Of a DNA stretch of 64,000 nt, positions 19,441 through 28,221 are shown one piece after another; the first letter of the stretch is position 1, and every line of letters begins with the position of its first letter. Under the pieces are notes generated by a model, which was not told where the DNA came from, did no database searches, and was given only the letters and a program-made list of their open reading frames with translations. The stretch covers positions 202,864 to 266,863 of the forward strand of contig NZ_JHWL01000004.1 of assembly GCF_000622085.1 (NCBI RefSeq), in the 5' to 3' direction. A program made the translations under genes and the position numbers. The DNA is from Butyrivibrio proteoclasticus P6B7. GTDB lineage: Bacteria; Bacillota; Clostridia; Lachnospirales; Lachnospiraceae.

Positions 19441-20814
19441 ATGAGTCAGATAATACAGTCAGCCAGATTTTCATGTGCTCTTGGAGCTCAGCAGAGCATA
19501 CTTGGCATTCCAAGAGTAGTTCCGATCATACATGCAGGCCCAGGCTGCAGCGCAAGACAGTTCCAGTTCCTGGGAGGCGGAGCCGCTTATCAGGGTGAGG
19601 GCTACTGCGGCGGAGGTCAGATCCCCAGCACCAATTCATCCCAGAGCGAGGTTGTATTTGGAGGTGAAAAGAAACTTGCAACCCTGATAGATTCCACACT
19701 GGACATTATGGATGGTGACCTTTACGTGGTACTTGCTGGATGTACAGCTGGAATCGTCGGTGATGACGTGGCCCAGGTTGCATCAGATCATTCAACTAAG
19801 GATAAAAAGGTTATCGGTGTTGATACAGCAGGATTCAGGGGCAACAACTACAAGGGTCACAACCTTGTGGTGGAGGGCATCATCGAACAGTTCGTTGGAG
19901 ATGTAGATGATGAGCCTGAAGTAGAAAAGGGGCTTGTAAATGTCTTTTCAGTAATACCTTACCAGAACGTTAACTGGAGAGGTGATCTGGAGGAAATAAA
20001 GAGAATCCTTGAAGGCATCGGCCTTAAGGTCAATATCCTCTTTGGATATGGCTCAAGAGGAGCTTCTGAGTGGAAGAAGATTCCTAATGCAGAACTTAAC
20101 ATAGTTCTTTCTCCATGGGTTGGTCTTGGAGCAGCTAAGCTGGCCCAGAGGAAATACGAAACTCCATACCTTCACGAGCCGGTACTTCCAGTAGGACTTA
20201 AGGCAACCAGTGCATTCCTTAGAAGAGTGGGAAAAGAGCTATCTCTTGATAGTGACAGAGTGAATGCCTTCATCAAGAAGGAAGAGGATAGATACAAGAA
20301 GTACTTCGTATCAATTGGAGATCTTTTTTCAGATCTTGCCGCTTACCTTCCATACGATGCCTACGTTTCAGGAGATGACATCTACGGACTTGGCAGTATA
20401 AGCTTCCTTGAAAATGAGCTGGGAATAAATGTGGTTAAGTTTTATGACACGTCAGATCCAGGAAAGCTTTCTCAGAAGATTGTTAACGAAGCCCTTGAAA
20501 ATATCAAGGAAGGTCTTTCTGAAAAGACTGTATTCGAGGCAGATGGAGCAATCATCAAAAATAAGATTAAAGATGAGATAAAGGAAAGACACAACAAAGC
20601 TCTGATCCTGGGATCAAGCTGGGAAAAAGGAATTGCGGCAGAGACCGACAGTATTCTTATTTACCAGAATAACCCAGTGGTAGACACAGTGGTGGTTAAC
20701 AGAACCTATGTGGGCTATAACGGTGGACTAAGGCTTATCGAGGATATCTATTCAGGCCTGTTCAACAAGGGTGTTATCACCAACACAACCCACGGAGAAG
20801 ACGACAAAATCTAA
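19441..20814 (+). CDS. NifK-like nitrogenase component 1 beta subunit homologue
   Basis: 457 residues. Three cysteines match NifK P-cluster ligands: Cys12 (SCALGAQQ) for C70, Cys36 (HAGPGC) for C95, Cys101 (AGCTAGIVGDD) for C153. The segment SEVVFGGEKKL corresponds to the FGG region after C95 in NifK. It is shorter than classical NifK (~520) because the N-terminal extension is missing. It starts 16 nt after the nifD-like stop with GGTGG, so a 1:1 complex is likely. Retention of all three cysteines argues that the D-K interface still holds a P-cluster. Confidence 0.88.
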   Translation: MSQIIQSARFSCALGAQQSILGIPRVVPIIHAGPGCSARQFQFLGGGAAYQGEGYCGGGQIPSTNSSQSEVVFGGEKKLATLIDSTLDIMDGDLYVVLAGCTAGIVGDDVAQVASDHSTKDKKVIGVDTAGFRGNNYKGHNLVVEGIIEQFVGDVDDEPEVEKGLVNVFSVIPYQNVNWRGDLEEIKRILEGIGLKVNILFGYGSRGASEWKKIPNAELNIVLSPWVGLGAAKLAQRKYETPYLHEPVLPVGLKATSAFLRRVGKELSLDSDRVNAFIKKEEDRYKKYFVSIGDLFSDLAAYLPYDAYVSGDDIYGLGSISFLENELGINVVKFYDTSDPGKLSQKIVNEALENIKEGLSEKTVFEADGAIIKNKIKDEIKERHNKALILGSSWEKGIAAETDSILIYQNNPVVDTVVVNRTYVGYNGGLRLIEDIYSGLFNKGVITNTTHGEDDKI

Positions 20815-20825
20815 AGGAGGCATAT

Positions 20826-21194
20826 ATGGCAGAAGCGGTTAAGGCAGCAATAGCATTTGATAATTTTGATAAACCCTTTGTCAGATTCGGCAAGATGGAC
20901 CACGTAAGGGTCTACGAGATCGAACCAGACGAGATCATAGAAAAAGAGCTGCTGGATATCCCTGATGCTTCTCTTTTTAAGACCACAGAGGGAAACGGAT
21001 GTCCTGGAAAGAACGAGCCCTTCTTAAATGAGGTGGCAGCTCTTTTAACAGGTTGCAAGTTCCTGATTGTGGGAGAGACTGGAGGACAGCCGGGAAGAGT
21101 TCTTCTAAGATATGGCATAAACGTCCTTGAACAGCAGGGAGAAGTAGCAGAGGTCCTTGGCCGCCTTCAGGCATATTTGGAGAAAAGCAAATGA
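20826..21194 (+). CDS. NifX/NafY-like small protein
   Basis: 122 residues with weak similarity in layout to the dinitrogenase cofactor-binding fold. It begins VKAAIAFDNFDKPFVRFGKM and continues with DHVRVYEI, NGCPGKNEPF (a Cys), LLTGCKFLIVGETGGQPGRV and LQAYLEKSK. It could ferry or insert the cofactor into the NifDK-like protein, or protect it. AAAGGAGG precedes the start 11 nt after nifK-like. Its stop overlaps the permease start as ATGA, joining the nitrogenase-like genes and the transporter in one operon. Confidence 0.75.
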   Translation: MAEAVKAAIAFDNFDKPFVRFGKMDHVRVYEIEPDEIIEKELLDIPDASLFKTTEGNGCPGKNEPFLNEVAALLTGCKFLIVGETGGQPGRVLLRYGINVLEQQGEVAEVLGRLQAYLEKSK

Positions 21195-21931
21195 AAAAAA
21201 TAGAACTTGAATGGGTGTTTTACTTCATAAAAGAATCGCTTCCATACCTGTCAGTTACTGCCCAGTACGTTTTCTTTTCTCTGATCTTTGGAACAGTGAT
21301 CGGGTCGGTTATTGCAAAGGCCAAGATGAGCAAAAGCAAAATCGCCAATTTCCTGGCGTCCTTCTACATAACTATTGTCAGATGTACACCATCAATTGTG
21401 CTTTTGTTTCTTGTTTATTTTGGAGTACCGGCGCTACTGCGGGATACAAGCTTTGGAGCGTGGCTTAACACTTTGCCCACCATCATTTTTGTTATCGTGA
21501 CCTATTCCATTTTCATAGGAGCCTCCATATCAGAGGTGATAAGGGGAGCCTTCCAGGTTGTGAGCAAGGGACAAAGGGAAGCAGGCCTGGCAGTTGGAAT
21601 GAACGAGTTTCAGACCTTTGCAAGTATTATCCTGCCTCAGATGGTAAAGGCAGCAATTCCAAATATAGGTAACACCATAATATTCCTGTTTAAGGAAGGT
21701 GCTCTTGCCTACACAATAGGTCTTCACGACGTTCTTGGAAGAGCCTACTTTATGTCAGGAAGAACCATGAATGTACATGCGCTTTCAATGTATGTGGCAC
21801 TGACTTTGATCTATTGGCCAATATCACTGCTTCTTGAAAAGCTCTTTAAGACTATTAGCGAGAAGATGCAGTACGTACATGTTGAAACGGTAAAAGAAAC
21901 AGAATTAGCAAAGGAAGTTAAAGCAGCATAG
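21191..21931 (+). CDS. Polar-amino-acid-type ABC transporter permease
   Basis: 246 residues with about five membrane segments and the HisMQ/GlnP inner-membrane signature (EVIRGAFQVVSKGQREAGLAVG followed by the QTFASIILPQMVKAAIP coupling helix). It shares a 4-nt overlap (ATGA) with the NifX-like gene, which is strong evidence of co-expression. With the next three genes it makes a complete importer. The family carries polar amino acids, including cystine and S-methylcysteine in other bacteria; here the neighbours favour a sulfur compound, which is an inference. Confidence 0.92.
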   Translation: MKKIELEWVFYFIKESLPYLSVTAQYVFFSLIFGTVIGSVIAKAKMSKSKIANFLASFYITIVRCTPSIVLLFLVYFGVPALLRDTSFGAWLNTLPTIIFVIVTYSIFIGASISEVIRGAFQVVSKGQREAGLAVGMNEFQTFASIILPQMVKAAIPNIGNTIIFLFKEGALAYTIGLHDVLGRAYFMSGRTMNVHALSMYVALTLIYWPISLLLEKLFKTISEKMQYVHVETVKETELAKEVKAA

Positions 21932-21940
21932 GAGAGAACA

Positions 21941-22654
21941 ATGTATATAGACTTTGATTTTATAAAAAACTCTTTGCCCATCATAGTGCATAAGATTCCT
22001 ATAACTCTTTTACTTACAGTGGTTTCCTTCGTGATCGCGCTGGTATTTGGAACCATCTTTGCATATGTGAATTACAAAAAGGTCAAGGTGGCTTCCAAGG
22101 CAATAAGGGTGTACATGTCCATCATAAGAGGAACACCCATAATCCTTCAGATCTACGTTATCTACAATGTGACACCTAAGCTACTTGAGGGACTTTTTGA
22201 TGCACTTGGAATTGGCGTAAATATCTACAACATAGATCCTATCTGGTATGCGTTCTTTGCCCTTTCTCTGGCAGCTACAGTATCTGCATCAGAGGCCATA
22301 AGAGCAGGACTTCTTAGTATAGACAAGGGACAGTTTGAGGCAGGTCTTTCTGTAGGCCTTAGCGAAAGGAAAGTACTCTTTGATGTGGTTTTCCCGCAGG
22401 CCTTTACCAACGCCTTCCCGGTACTTGGAAATGTCTTAGTTGATTTAATTAAGTCAACCTCCCTGGCCTTCATGATGTCAGTTGTGGAGATAACAGCCCA
22501 GGCCAAGATCCTTGGAGGAGAGGTCCTTAGATACTTTGAAAGCTATCTGTGTGTATTTATCATCTACATTTTCCTTATAAAGGCTGTGGAGATAATCAAC
22601 TCCATTATAGAGAGCAGGATAAGTACCTATAAGCTTGGTACAGCTCACAGGTAA
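21941..22654 (+). CDS. Polar-amino-acid-type ABC transporter permease, second subunit
   Basis: 237 residues, paralogous to the preceding permease. Membrane helices flank the coupling motif SEAIRAGLLSIDKGQFEAGL then SERKVLFDVVFPQAF. The two permeases form the heterodimeric channel. Spacing from the first permease is 9 nt with GGAGAG upstream. The RGTPIILQIYVIYN segment is typical of the HisM family. Substrate choice resides mainly in the binding protein. Confidence 0.92.
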   Translation: MYIDFDFIKNSLPIIVHKIPITLLLTVVSFVIALVFGTIFAYVNYKKVKVASKAIRVYMSIIRGTPIILQIYVIYNVTPKLLEGLFDALGIGVNIYNIDPIWYAFFALSLAATVSASEAIRAGLLSIDKGQFEAGLSVGLSERKVLFDVVFPQAFTNAFPVLGNVLVDLIKSTSLAFMMSVVEITAQAKILGGEVLRYFESYLCVFIIYIFLIKAVEIINSIIESRISTYKLGTAHR

Positions 22655-22684
22655 AAGAACTAAATCGAAAAGGGGACTTTAAAC

Positions 22685-23437
22685 ATGCTAAAAGTAGAAA
22701 ACGTACATAAATCATTTGGAAAAAACCAGGTCCTTAAAGGAGTCTCCTTTGATGTGGAAAAGGGAGATGTGGTGGCAATCCTTGGATCCTCAGGGTCAGG
22801 AAAGACAACACTCCTTAGGTGTCTTGAGTTCTTTGAAAAAGCAGATGATGGAAGGATAGAGCTTGGGGAATTAAAGACAGATCTTAAGGGAGCCCATAAG
22901 TCAGTGGCTAACCAGTTTAGACAACATACCGGCTTCGTATTCCAGAACTACAACCTTTTCAATAATAAGACAGCCCTGGATAACGTTAAGCTTGGCCTCA
23001 TTAAAGGCCATGGCGTAGATAAAAAGAAAGCAGACGAGCTTGCAAGAAAGGCCCTTGATAAGGTAGGTCTTTCAGACAGACTTGATTACTATCCAAGCGA
23101 ACTGTCAGGTGGTCAGCAGCAGAGAATAGGAATAGCAAGGGCGGTAGCCTTTGAACCGGATGTGATCTTCATGGACGAGCCCACATCAGCTCTTGACCCT
23201 GAACTTGTGGGAGAAGTTCTTGAAACCATCAAAAAGCTTGCAGAAAACGGTATCACAATGGTTATTGTTACCCACGAGATCTCTTTTGCCAGGGATGTGG
23301 CTACAAAGGTCATCTACATGGATGAAGGAGTTATCGTGGAGCAGGGAACAAGCCTTGAGATCTTCTCAAGACCAAAGCAGGAGAGAACAAGACAGTTCTT
23401 ATCAAGGTTCCTTGCGGATTACGACTATGTAATCTGA
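22685..23437 (+). CDS. ABC transporter ATP-binding protein (amino-acid type)
   Basis: 250 residues, complete nucleotide-binding domain: Walker [11 protein letters not shown]-loop VFQNYNLF, signature [14 protein letters not shown], Walker [15 protein letters not shown] and the H-loop VTHE. This is the GlnQ/TcyC type that partners with HisMQ permeases. It has AAAGGGGAC 4 nt before ATG. A hairpin (ATCCGAT/ATCGGAT, 23450-23456 with 23471-23477) separates it from the binding-protein gene and may tune relative expression. Confidence 0.94.
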   Translation: MLKVENVHKSFGKNQVLKGVSFDVEKGDVVAILGSSGSGKTTLLRCLEFFEKADDGRIELGELKTDLKGAHKSVANQFRQHTGFVFQNYNLFNNKTALDNVKLGLIKGHGVDKKKADELARKALDKVGLSDRLDYYPSELSGGQQQRIGIARAVAFEPDVIFMDEPTSALDPELVGEVLETIKKLAENGITMVIVTHEISFARDVATKVIYMDEGVIVEQGTSLEIFSRPKQERTRQFLSRFLADYDYVI

Positions 23438-23449
23438 TATGAGCGGATA

Positions 23450-23477
23450 ATCCGATTTGCAAAAGAGCTAATCGGAT
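23450..23477 (+). other. Hairpin between ATPase and binding-protein genes
   Basis: ATCCGAT and ATCGGAT form a 7-bp stem with a 14-nt loop and no T run. Such intergenic stems in ABC operons commonly stabilise an RNA end and raise binding-protein expression; that role is inferred. Confidence 0.5.
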
Positions 23478-23510
23478 ATCAAATAAAAAACAAACGAGGA
23501 GGAATGAAAA

Positions 23511-24395
23511 ATGAAAAGAGAGATTCTAAAAAGAGCAGTGGCAGCACTTGTAGTTGCGGGGCTTCTTACAGGTTGTGGAAGTACAAAGAGTGCTGATGCA
23601 TCTACTGCACAGGCTGCAGACGCAGATGGAAAGAGAGTCATCAATATCGCAGTTGGTCAGAACAGCTACCCAGTGTTCTACCATGATGACAATGATGCTC
23701 TTACAGGCTACGACGTAGAAGCCATCAGACTTGTGGAGGAGAAGCTTTCTGACAAGTACACCTTTGTTCTTACAGAGGGTGCACAGGATGCCAATTATAC
23801 AGGTCTTTCTACAGGAAAGTATCAGGTAGTACTTAGCAATGCCTTCTACACAGAGGAACGTGCACAGAACTTTATCTTACCTGAGAATCCACTTGGTGCT
23901 TCACCAGGAGGTCTTGTAGTAAGAGTGGAGGATAAGGGCGTTATCAATACCCTTGAGGATGCAGCAACAGCCGGATATAAGGCAGCGCCTCACCTTGCAG
24001 GAGATGGAAACACATATCTTTATCAGAAGTACAACAAGGAGCATCCAGACAACCAGCTTGATTTCGACATTTCTGATGATCCTAACGCCTTCACTAATGG
24101 TCTTGCCTACGTGGCAGAGGGTAGATACGACTGTATCGTATTCCCTGGAATCTACTACGATGCACTTGTAACATCAGAAGATGGTGCTTATCACGAGTAC
24201 GCTGATCAGCTTTACTACAACGAGTACATTCCTATCAGCACATATGCTGTAGTGGCTAAGGGTGAGGATGAGCTTGCTGAGGATATCAACAAGGCCCTTG
24301 GAGAACTTCGTGAAGAGGGTAAGCTTTCTGAACTGGCTGTTCAGTTCTATGGCTACGATACATGGGCAATCAATGATGCACAGCAGTCAAACTAA
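23511..24395 (+). CDS. ABC transporter substrate-binding lipoprotein (SBP_bac_3 family)
   Basis: 294 residues. The signal peptide ends in LLTGCG (lipobox), so the protein is anchored outside the membrane. The mature part has the family-3 layout: INIAVGQNSYPVFYHDDNDA, then LTGYDVEAIRLVEEKL, the usual start of amino-acid-binding folds. The pocket-lining residues cannot be matched to a ligand by eye. GAGGAGG precedes the start. It is last in the importer set after the two permeases and the ATPase. A cystine, S-methylcysteine, methionine-like or thioether ligand is suggested only by gene context. Confidence 0.92.
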   Translation: MKREILKRAVAALVVAGLLTGCGSTKSADASTAQAADADGKRVINIAVGQNSYPVFYHDDNDALTGYDVEAIRLVEEKLSDKYTFVLTEGAQDANYTGLSTGKYQVVLSNAFYTEERAQNFILPENPLGASPGGLVVRVEDKGVINTLEDAATAGYKAAPHLAGDGNTYLYQKYNKEHPDNQLDFDISDDPNAFTNGLAYVAEGRYDCIVFPGIYYDALVTSEDGAYHEYADQLYYNEYIPISTYAVVAKGEDELAEDINKALGELREEGKLSELAVQFYGYDTWAINDAQQSN

Positions 24396-24421
24396 TAATT
24401 TGAATTTAAGAAGACAAGAAG

Positions 24422-25069
24422 ATGGGTAAAAGAGCTACTTACATTGAAGCAAACTTCATAACAACCGCAGAGGACTTCCGTGGTTATGAAAAGACCAAAG
24501 AGCCACCAATGGACTTTAGGCGCAAGGAAAGAGAGCGCCTAAGGTTATACAAAAGTGGGAATCTAAGAAGTGTATATCTTAATGAGCCCACTGTCATAGA
24601 GACAAGTCTTGGCCCTATAGAGGCTGAGCTTGTAACCTTCTATGAAAGCGGCGCCATTAAGAGAGTCTTTCCAAGATATGGTCAGGTCAGTGCCTACTGG
24701 TCAGAAAATGACGAAGCAAGAATCACCAAAGAGATCACCATATTTGCAGGAAAGCAGCTTCTTAAAGTAAGAGCTCATAACCTATACTTCTATGAAACTG
24801 GAGAGCTTAGGAGTGTCACAATCTACAATTGTGACACTCTTACTCTAAATACCCATTATGGGCAGATAAGGACCAACATTGGAGCGTCCTTTTACAGAAG
24901 CGGAGAGATTGAGAGCATTGAGCCTGCCTTTAAGACCGTTATAGAAATTGACGGAAAAAGGGTTAAGCCCTTTTATTTCATGGCAGATGGAATGCATGCA
25001 GACCACAATTCACTTAAATTTGATAAAAAAGGAAAGATAACATCCTATTACGGAATTATAGAGGAATAG
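24422..25069 (+). CDS. Uncharacterised protein with tandem beta repeats, in the sulfur/nitrogenase-like operon
   Basis: 215 residues, no signal peptide or membrane segment. About three loose repeats share a pattern like LRLYKSGNLRSVYL, VTFYESGAIKRVFP, LYFYETGELRSVTI and ASFYRSGEIESIEP, i.e. Y.(S/T)G.(L/I).(S/R), reminiscent of MORN-type beta hairpins. I recognise no catalytic motif. It sits 26 nt after the binding protein and 3 nt before the second lyase gene, so it belongs to the same operon. A scaffold or small-molecule-binding role is possible but unproven. Confidence 0.7.
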   Translation: MGKRATYIEANFITTAEDFRGYEKTKEPPMDFRRKERERLRLYKSGNLRSVYLNEPTVIETSLGPIEAELVTFYESGAIKRVFPRYGQVSAYWSENDEARITKEITIFAGKQLLKVRAHNLYFYETGELRSVTIYNCDTLTLNTHYGQIRTNIGASFYRSGEIESIEPAFKTVIEIDGKRVKPFYFMADGMHADHNSLKFDKKGKITSYYGIIEE

Positions 25070-25072
25070 CAT

Positions 25073-26227
25073 ATGGCTGATGATTGCTGTAGATACAGAG
25101 AAAATACTTTGATAGCAAGGGGAGGGGGCGTATTTGACAGCACCGGATCCATCTCGGTTCCAGTTTACAGAAGTGCCACCTATACACATAACACCTTGGA
25201 CTACGATCCAAATGCATATTACTACTCAAGATGTGATACACCCACAAGGAGAGCCCTTGAAAAGCAGGTGGCAGCTCTAGAGCACGGCGAAGATGCCCTG
25301 GCAGTAACCAGCGGCCTGGCTGCCCTTGATATAGTTATGAAGCTCTTTTCACAGGGTGACAGGGTTCTTATATCCAGCGATCTCTATGGGGGAAGCTACA
25401 GACTCTTTAATGAGGTTTATTCTAAGTATGGTATCGTGTTTGAATATGCAGACACCTGGGATCTTGAGGATGTGAAGGCTAAGGCTAAAGGTGGCATCAA
25501 GGGTATCATCGTAGAGACACCTTCGAATCCTATGCTCAGGATAAGCGATATCAGAGCTATTTCCGAAATAGCCAAAGAAGAAGGGGCGCTTCTTATAGTG
25601 GACAACACATTTCTTTCGCCCTTATTCCAAAAGCCAATTGATCTTGGTGCAGATATAGTGATTCACAGCGCCACCAAGTACCTTGCTGGTCACAACGATG
25701 TACTGGCTGGGATTATTGTAACTGCCACCAAGGAGCTTAGAGAAAAGCTGTATTTCTATGTGATGTCCATAGGAAATGCTCTGTCCCCTGATGATGCCTG
25801 GCTTACCATAAGGGGAATCGAGACCCTGTCAGTAAGGCTTCAAAGGCAGCAGGACAATGCAAAAGAGCTGTTAAAATTCCTAAAAAATCACCCGGCGGTA
25901 GAATTTGTTATCTATCCAGGAGACCCTGAGCATCCGGAACATGAGCTTGCCAAGAGGCAGCAGACCGGCTTTGGCGCCATGATTTCCTTTGTGGTAAAAG
26001 ACAAAGACAGGGCCCCGGAGTTCTTTGGAAAGTTTAAGACCATCTATCAGGCAGGAAGCCTTGGAGGGGTACAGTCCCTTATAAATCTTCCAAATTCATC
26101 CCTTCAGTGTCCGATTCCTTTAGAGCAAAGGCTTCACACCGGAGTATCAGATGGGCTCTTTAGGCTATCTGTTGGCATTGAGGATGTGGAAGATCTTAAG
26201 GATGATATTTTGCAGGCACTTAGCTGA
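25073..26227 (+). CDS. Cys/Met-metabolism PLP enzyme (second cystathionine gamma-lyase-family member)
   Basis: 384 residues, same family as the enzyme at 15685 but clearly distinct in sequence. Markers are SVPVYRSATY, VTSGLAALDI, LYGGSYRLFN, ETPSNP and the PLP lysine K202 in HSATKYLAGH. It lacks the five-cysteine leader of its paralogue, although it starts MADDCC. It begins 3 nt after the upstream gene, so translation is coupled. Two such enzymes in one cluster suggest sequential or alternative handling of a C-S bond (lyase plus sulfhydrylase). The reaction is not assignable. Confidence 0.88.
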   Translation: MADDCCRYRENTLIARGGGVFDSTGSISVPVYRSATYTHNTLDYDPNAYYYSRCDTPTRRALEKQVAALEHGEDALAVTSGLAALDIVMKLFSQGDRVLISSDLYGGSYRLFNEVYSKYGIVFEYADTWDLEDVKAKAKGGIKGIIVETPSNPMLRISDIRAISEIAKEEGALLIVDNTFLSPLFQKPIDLGADIVIHSATKYLAGHNDVLAGIIVTATKELREKLYFYVMSIGNALSPDDAWLTIRGIETLSVRLQRQQDNAKELLKFLKNHPAVEFVIYPGDPEHPEHELAKRQQTGFGAMISFVVKDKDRAPEFFGKFKTIYQAGSLGGVQSLINLPNSSLQCPIPLEQRLHTGVSDGLFRLSVGIEDVEDLKDDILQALS

Positions 26228-26290
26228 GAATTAGAGTGAATACGGCAATACTACTGGATTTATAAGACTAGCAAGCAGGAGACGAAAGGT

Positions 26291-27979
26291 ATGGCAAAAA
26301 TATTTTACCCAGATTTTTTTAACGACGTGTTTGGTCCTATCATGCAGCCAGGTTCATCAGGCGGCTTTGCAGGACCTACAAGAATAGGGAACATAGCAAA
26401 AGATCTTATCGGAGGAGAGGTTAAAAAAGTTGTCTTTTCTTTCCAAAAGGACAACGAAGGGAGCCTTCAATCCCTTGGTAACTTCATGACTGACAGAGGC
26501 TTTCTTGGAGGTGTACAGGGGTTTCTTCCAGACGATAAAAGGCTCTTCGATGCCCACAGACTTGCAAGGGAAAGCGGTCTTTCCTATGAGTTTAGGCTTG
26601 ATGATAAGAACTACGGCTATGAGCGAGGCGTCAAGATAGAGGTCTTTGGAGAGGGTGATGAATATGGCCAGCTTATCGGAGCTTCTGTAGGCGGCGGAAT
26701 GGTCAGAATCTACGAGGTCAATGGTTACTATATCAACTGGCAGGCGGATACCTATGGAGTGCTTATTTATGGGATTAAAGAAGGAAAGGCTGCCGATATA
26801 ATAGATAATATCAATAAATCCTACGAAGACCACGTCATTGATATTAGGGAAGTGGCGAAAGCAGGCTCTGATGCTGCGTTAACTGAGAATAGTCAGGTAA
26901 ATGGAGTAGCTATAGAGAAGGCTGTGTTTGCGGAGCTTGATATTGATATTGCAGGAGATGACAAGATTTCATCTGGCAGCAGCATTTTTGGAGATGGCAA
27001 AAGAGCTGTCTTTTTACCGGCAGTTCTTCCGGTGGTTACCACCAATAAGAAAAAGAAACAGCTCTTTTCTACTGTTGAGGAGTGGAGAGCCTATGCCAAG
27101 GACCATGGCATATCCTTCCTGGATGCGGCTATCGAGTACGAAAAGGCTTCCTCTGGCTGGTGCGAGGACAAGATCTGGGCATACTTTGAGAGGATAAGAG
27201 ATATCTTTGATAAGCAAATCCACAGTCTTGAGGACAGGAACTATGACGTTGAGGATACCCCTATGCTTCCAGTCTACGGCAAGAAGTGGAAGGCCTTCCT
27301 TGATAAGGAGCAGTATATTACGGATAAGCTTACGAGACATATCCTGACCCATGCCTATGCCACTAATGCCAAGGTTCCGGGCGTCATCATCGTTCCAGGA
27401 CCAATGGGAACCGGCGGAGGATATCTGTATTCAGCCCTTGATGCAGTGAGGGAGGAAAGAGGCTATTCAAGGCAGAAGGAGCTGGAAGCCCTTGTTATTG
27501 CGGCAACCTTAGGAGCTCTTGCCTATACCCACACCAATGCCTCAGGTGAACGAGGCTGTATAGGTGAGTCCGGCGTATGTAATGCCATGGCATCCGGCGC
27601 AGTGGCTTACCTTGTAACTCCTGATGAGGATCCATTGGTTGAAGTTGGCGTTGCAGTAGAAAGAGCTGCTTCCATGGCTCTTCAGGCTAACATGGGCCTT
27701 GTGTGTGACCCGATTCCCGGCGGCCTTGAATTTCCTTGTATCACAAGGACCCTGAGGGCAGCTGTGACAGCTCCTATGTATGCTGAGATGGCTGTAATTG
27801 GTATTGATCCGCTTATTCCATACCATGAGCTTTTACAGGCAATGGAGCGCCATTATAAGGTAACTCCTCCTGAGAGACTGTGCGGAGGTAACTGCGGAAC
27901 CTGTACCACACCAACAGCTCAGAAGTGTAAGGAATTCTTATCTGATCTTATGGCAGATAACCTTAAGTACGAAGCATAA
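26291..27979 (+). CDS. Fused iron-sulfur L-serine dehydratase-like protein
   Basis: 562 residues. The N-terminal ~210 residues follow the beta domain of bacterial L-serine dehydratase (FGPIMQPGSSGGFAGPTRIG in place of the usual SSSHTAG loop), and residues ~330-560 follow the alpha domain. Three cysteines fit the [4Fe-4S] ligands: Cys423 (GCIGESG), Cys472 (LVCDPIPGG) and Cys483 (EFPCITR). The 11-residue spacing of the last two matches the family. The C-terminus has an extra CGGNCGTC...C cluster. Classical enzymes deaminate serine to pyruvate; in this setting a cysteine- or thioether-like substrate is possible. GACGAAAGG precedes the start. Confidence 0.82.
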   Translation: MAKIFYPDFFNDVFGPIMQPGSSGGFAGPTRIGNIAKDLIGGEVKKVVFSFQKDNEGSLQSLGNFMTDRGFLGGVQGFLPDDKRLFDAHRLARESGLSYEFRLDDKNYGYERGVKIEVFGEGDEYGQLIGASVGGGMVRIYEVNGYYINWQADTYGVLIYGIKEGKAADIIDNINKSYEDHVIDIREVAKAGSDAALTENSQVNGVAIEKAVFAELDIDIAGDDKISSGSSIFGDGKRAVFLPAVLPVVTTNKKKKQLFSTVEEWRAYAKDHGISFLDAAIEYEKASSGWCEDKIWAYFERIRDIFDKQIHSLEDRNYDVEDTPMLPVYGKKWKAFLDKEQYITDKLTRHILTHAYATNAKVPGVIIVPGPMGTGGGYLYSALDAVREERGYSRQKELEALVIAATLGALAYTHTNASGERGCIGESGVCNAMASGAVAYLVTPDEDPLVEVGVAVERAASMALQANMGLVCDPIPGGLEFPCITRTLRAAVTAPMYAEMAVIGIDPLIPYHELLQAMERHYKVTPPERLCGGNCGTCTTPTAQKCKEFLSDLMADNLKYEA

Positions 27980-27982
27980 CTC

Positions 27983-28221
27983 TTGCCATAGTGCATTTTC
28001 GGTGCTATCATTTTTGTTAGTAAAAAGAAAGGGCGATTTTTCGCGTAGGTGGAAGGATGTTTATTTGATAATTTGATTTAGGTGAACATGTTGATGAGAC
28101 TGCTACTGATGGTAGCAGTGTTTATGTGTACGCTTAAATTGGATTATCATGCATTCGGAGCCTGTTTATATATAGGTCTATTTGTGTGAGTCTATTTTGC
28201 GTACGCAGGATAGACTTTTTT
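27983..28221 (+). promoter_or_regulatory. Promoter, leader and terminator/attenuator upstream of the ABC-F gene
   Basis: TTGCCA (27983) and TATCAT (28006) with a 17-nt spacer begin a ~220-nt leader. It contains a hairpin ACTGCTAC/GTAGCAGT (28099-28119) and a terminator AGTCTAT...ATAGACT followed by six T (28189-28221). The coding sequence starts only 15 nt after the T run, with its GGGAGG beyond the terminator. An upstream ORF (28088-28189) ends on the first base of the terminator stem. This is the architecture of ribosome-mediated attenuation known for antibiotic-resistance ABC-F genes. Confidence 0.6.
28088..28189 (+). CDS. Candidate leader peptide of the ABC-F attenuator
   Basis: A 33-codon ORF starting MLMRLLLMVAVFMCTLKLDY and ending YIGLFV, preceded by AGGTG at 28080-28084. 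Its stop codon TGA (28187-28189) abuts and touches the terminator stem, so a ribosome paused near the end would block terminator formation. It is short, hydrophobic and only weakly supported as a real peptide. A shorter alternative uORF, Met-Phe-Ile-stop, at 28057-28068 has a purine-rich site before it. Confidence 0.35.
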   Translation: MLMRLLLMVAVFMCTLKLDYHAFGACLYIGLFV

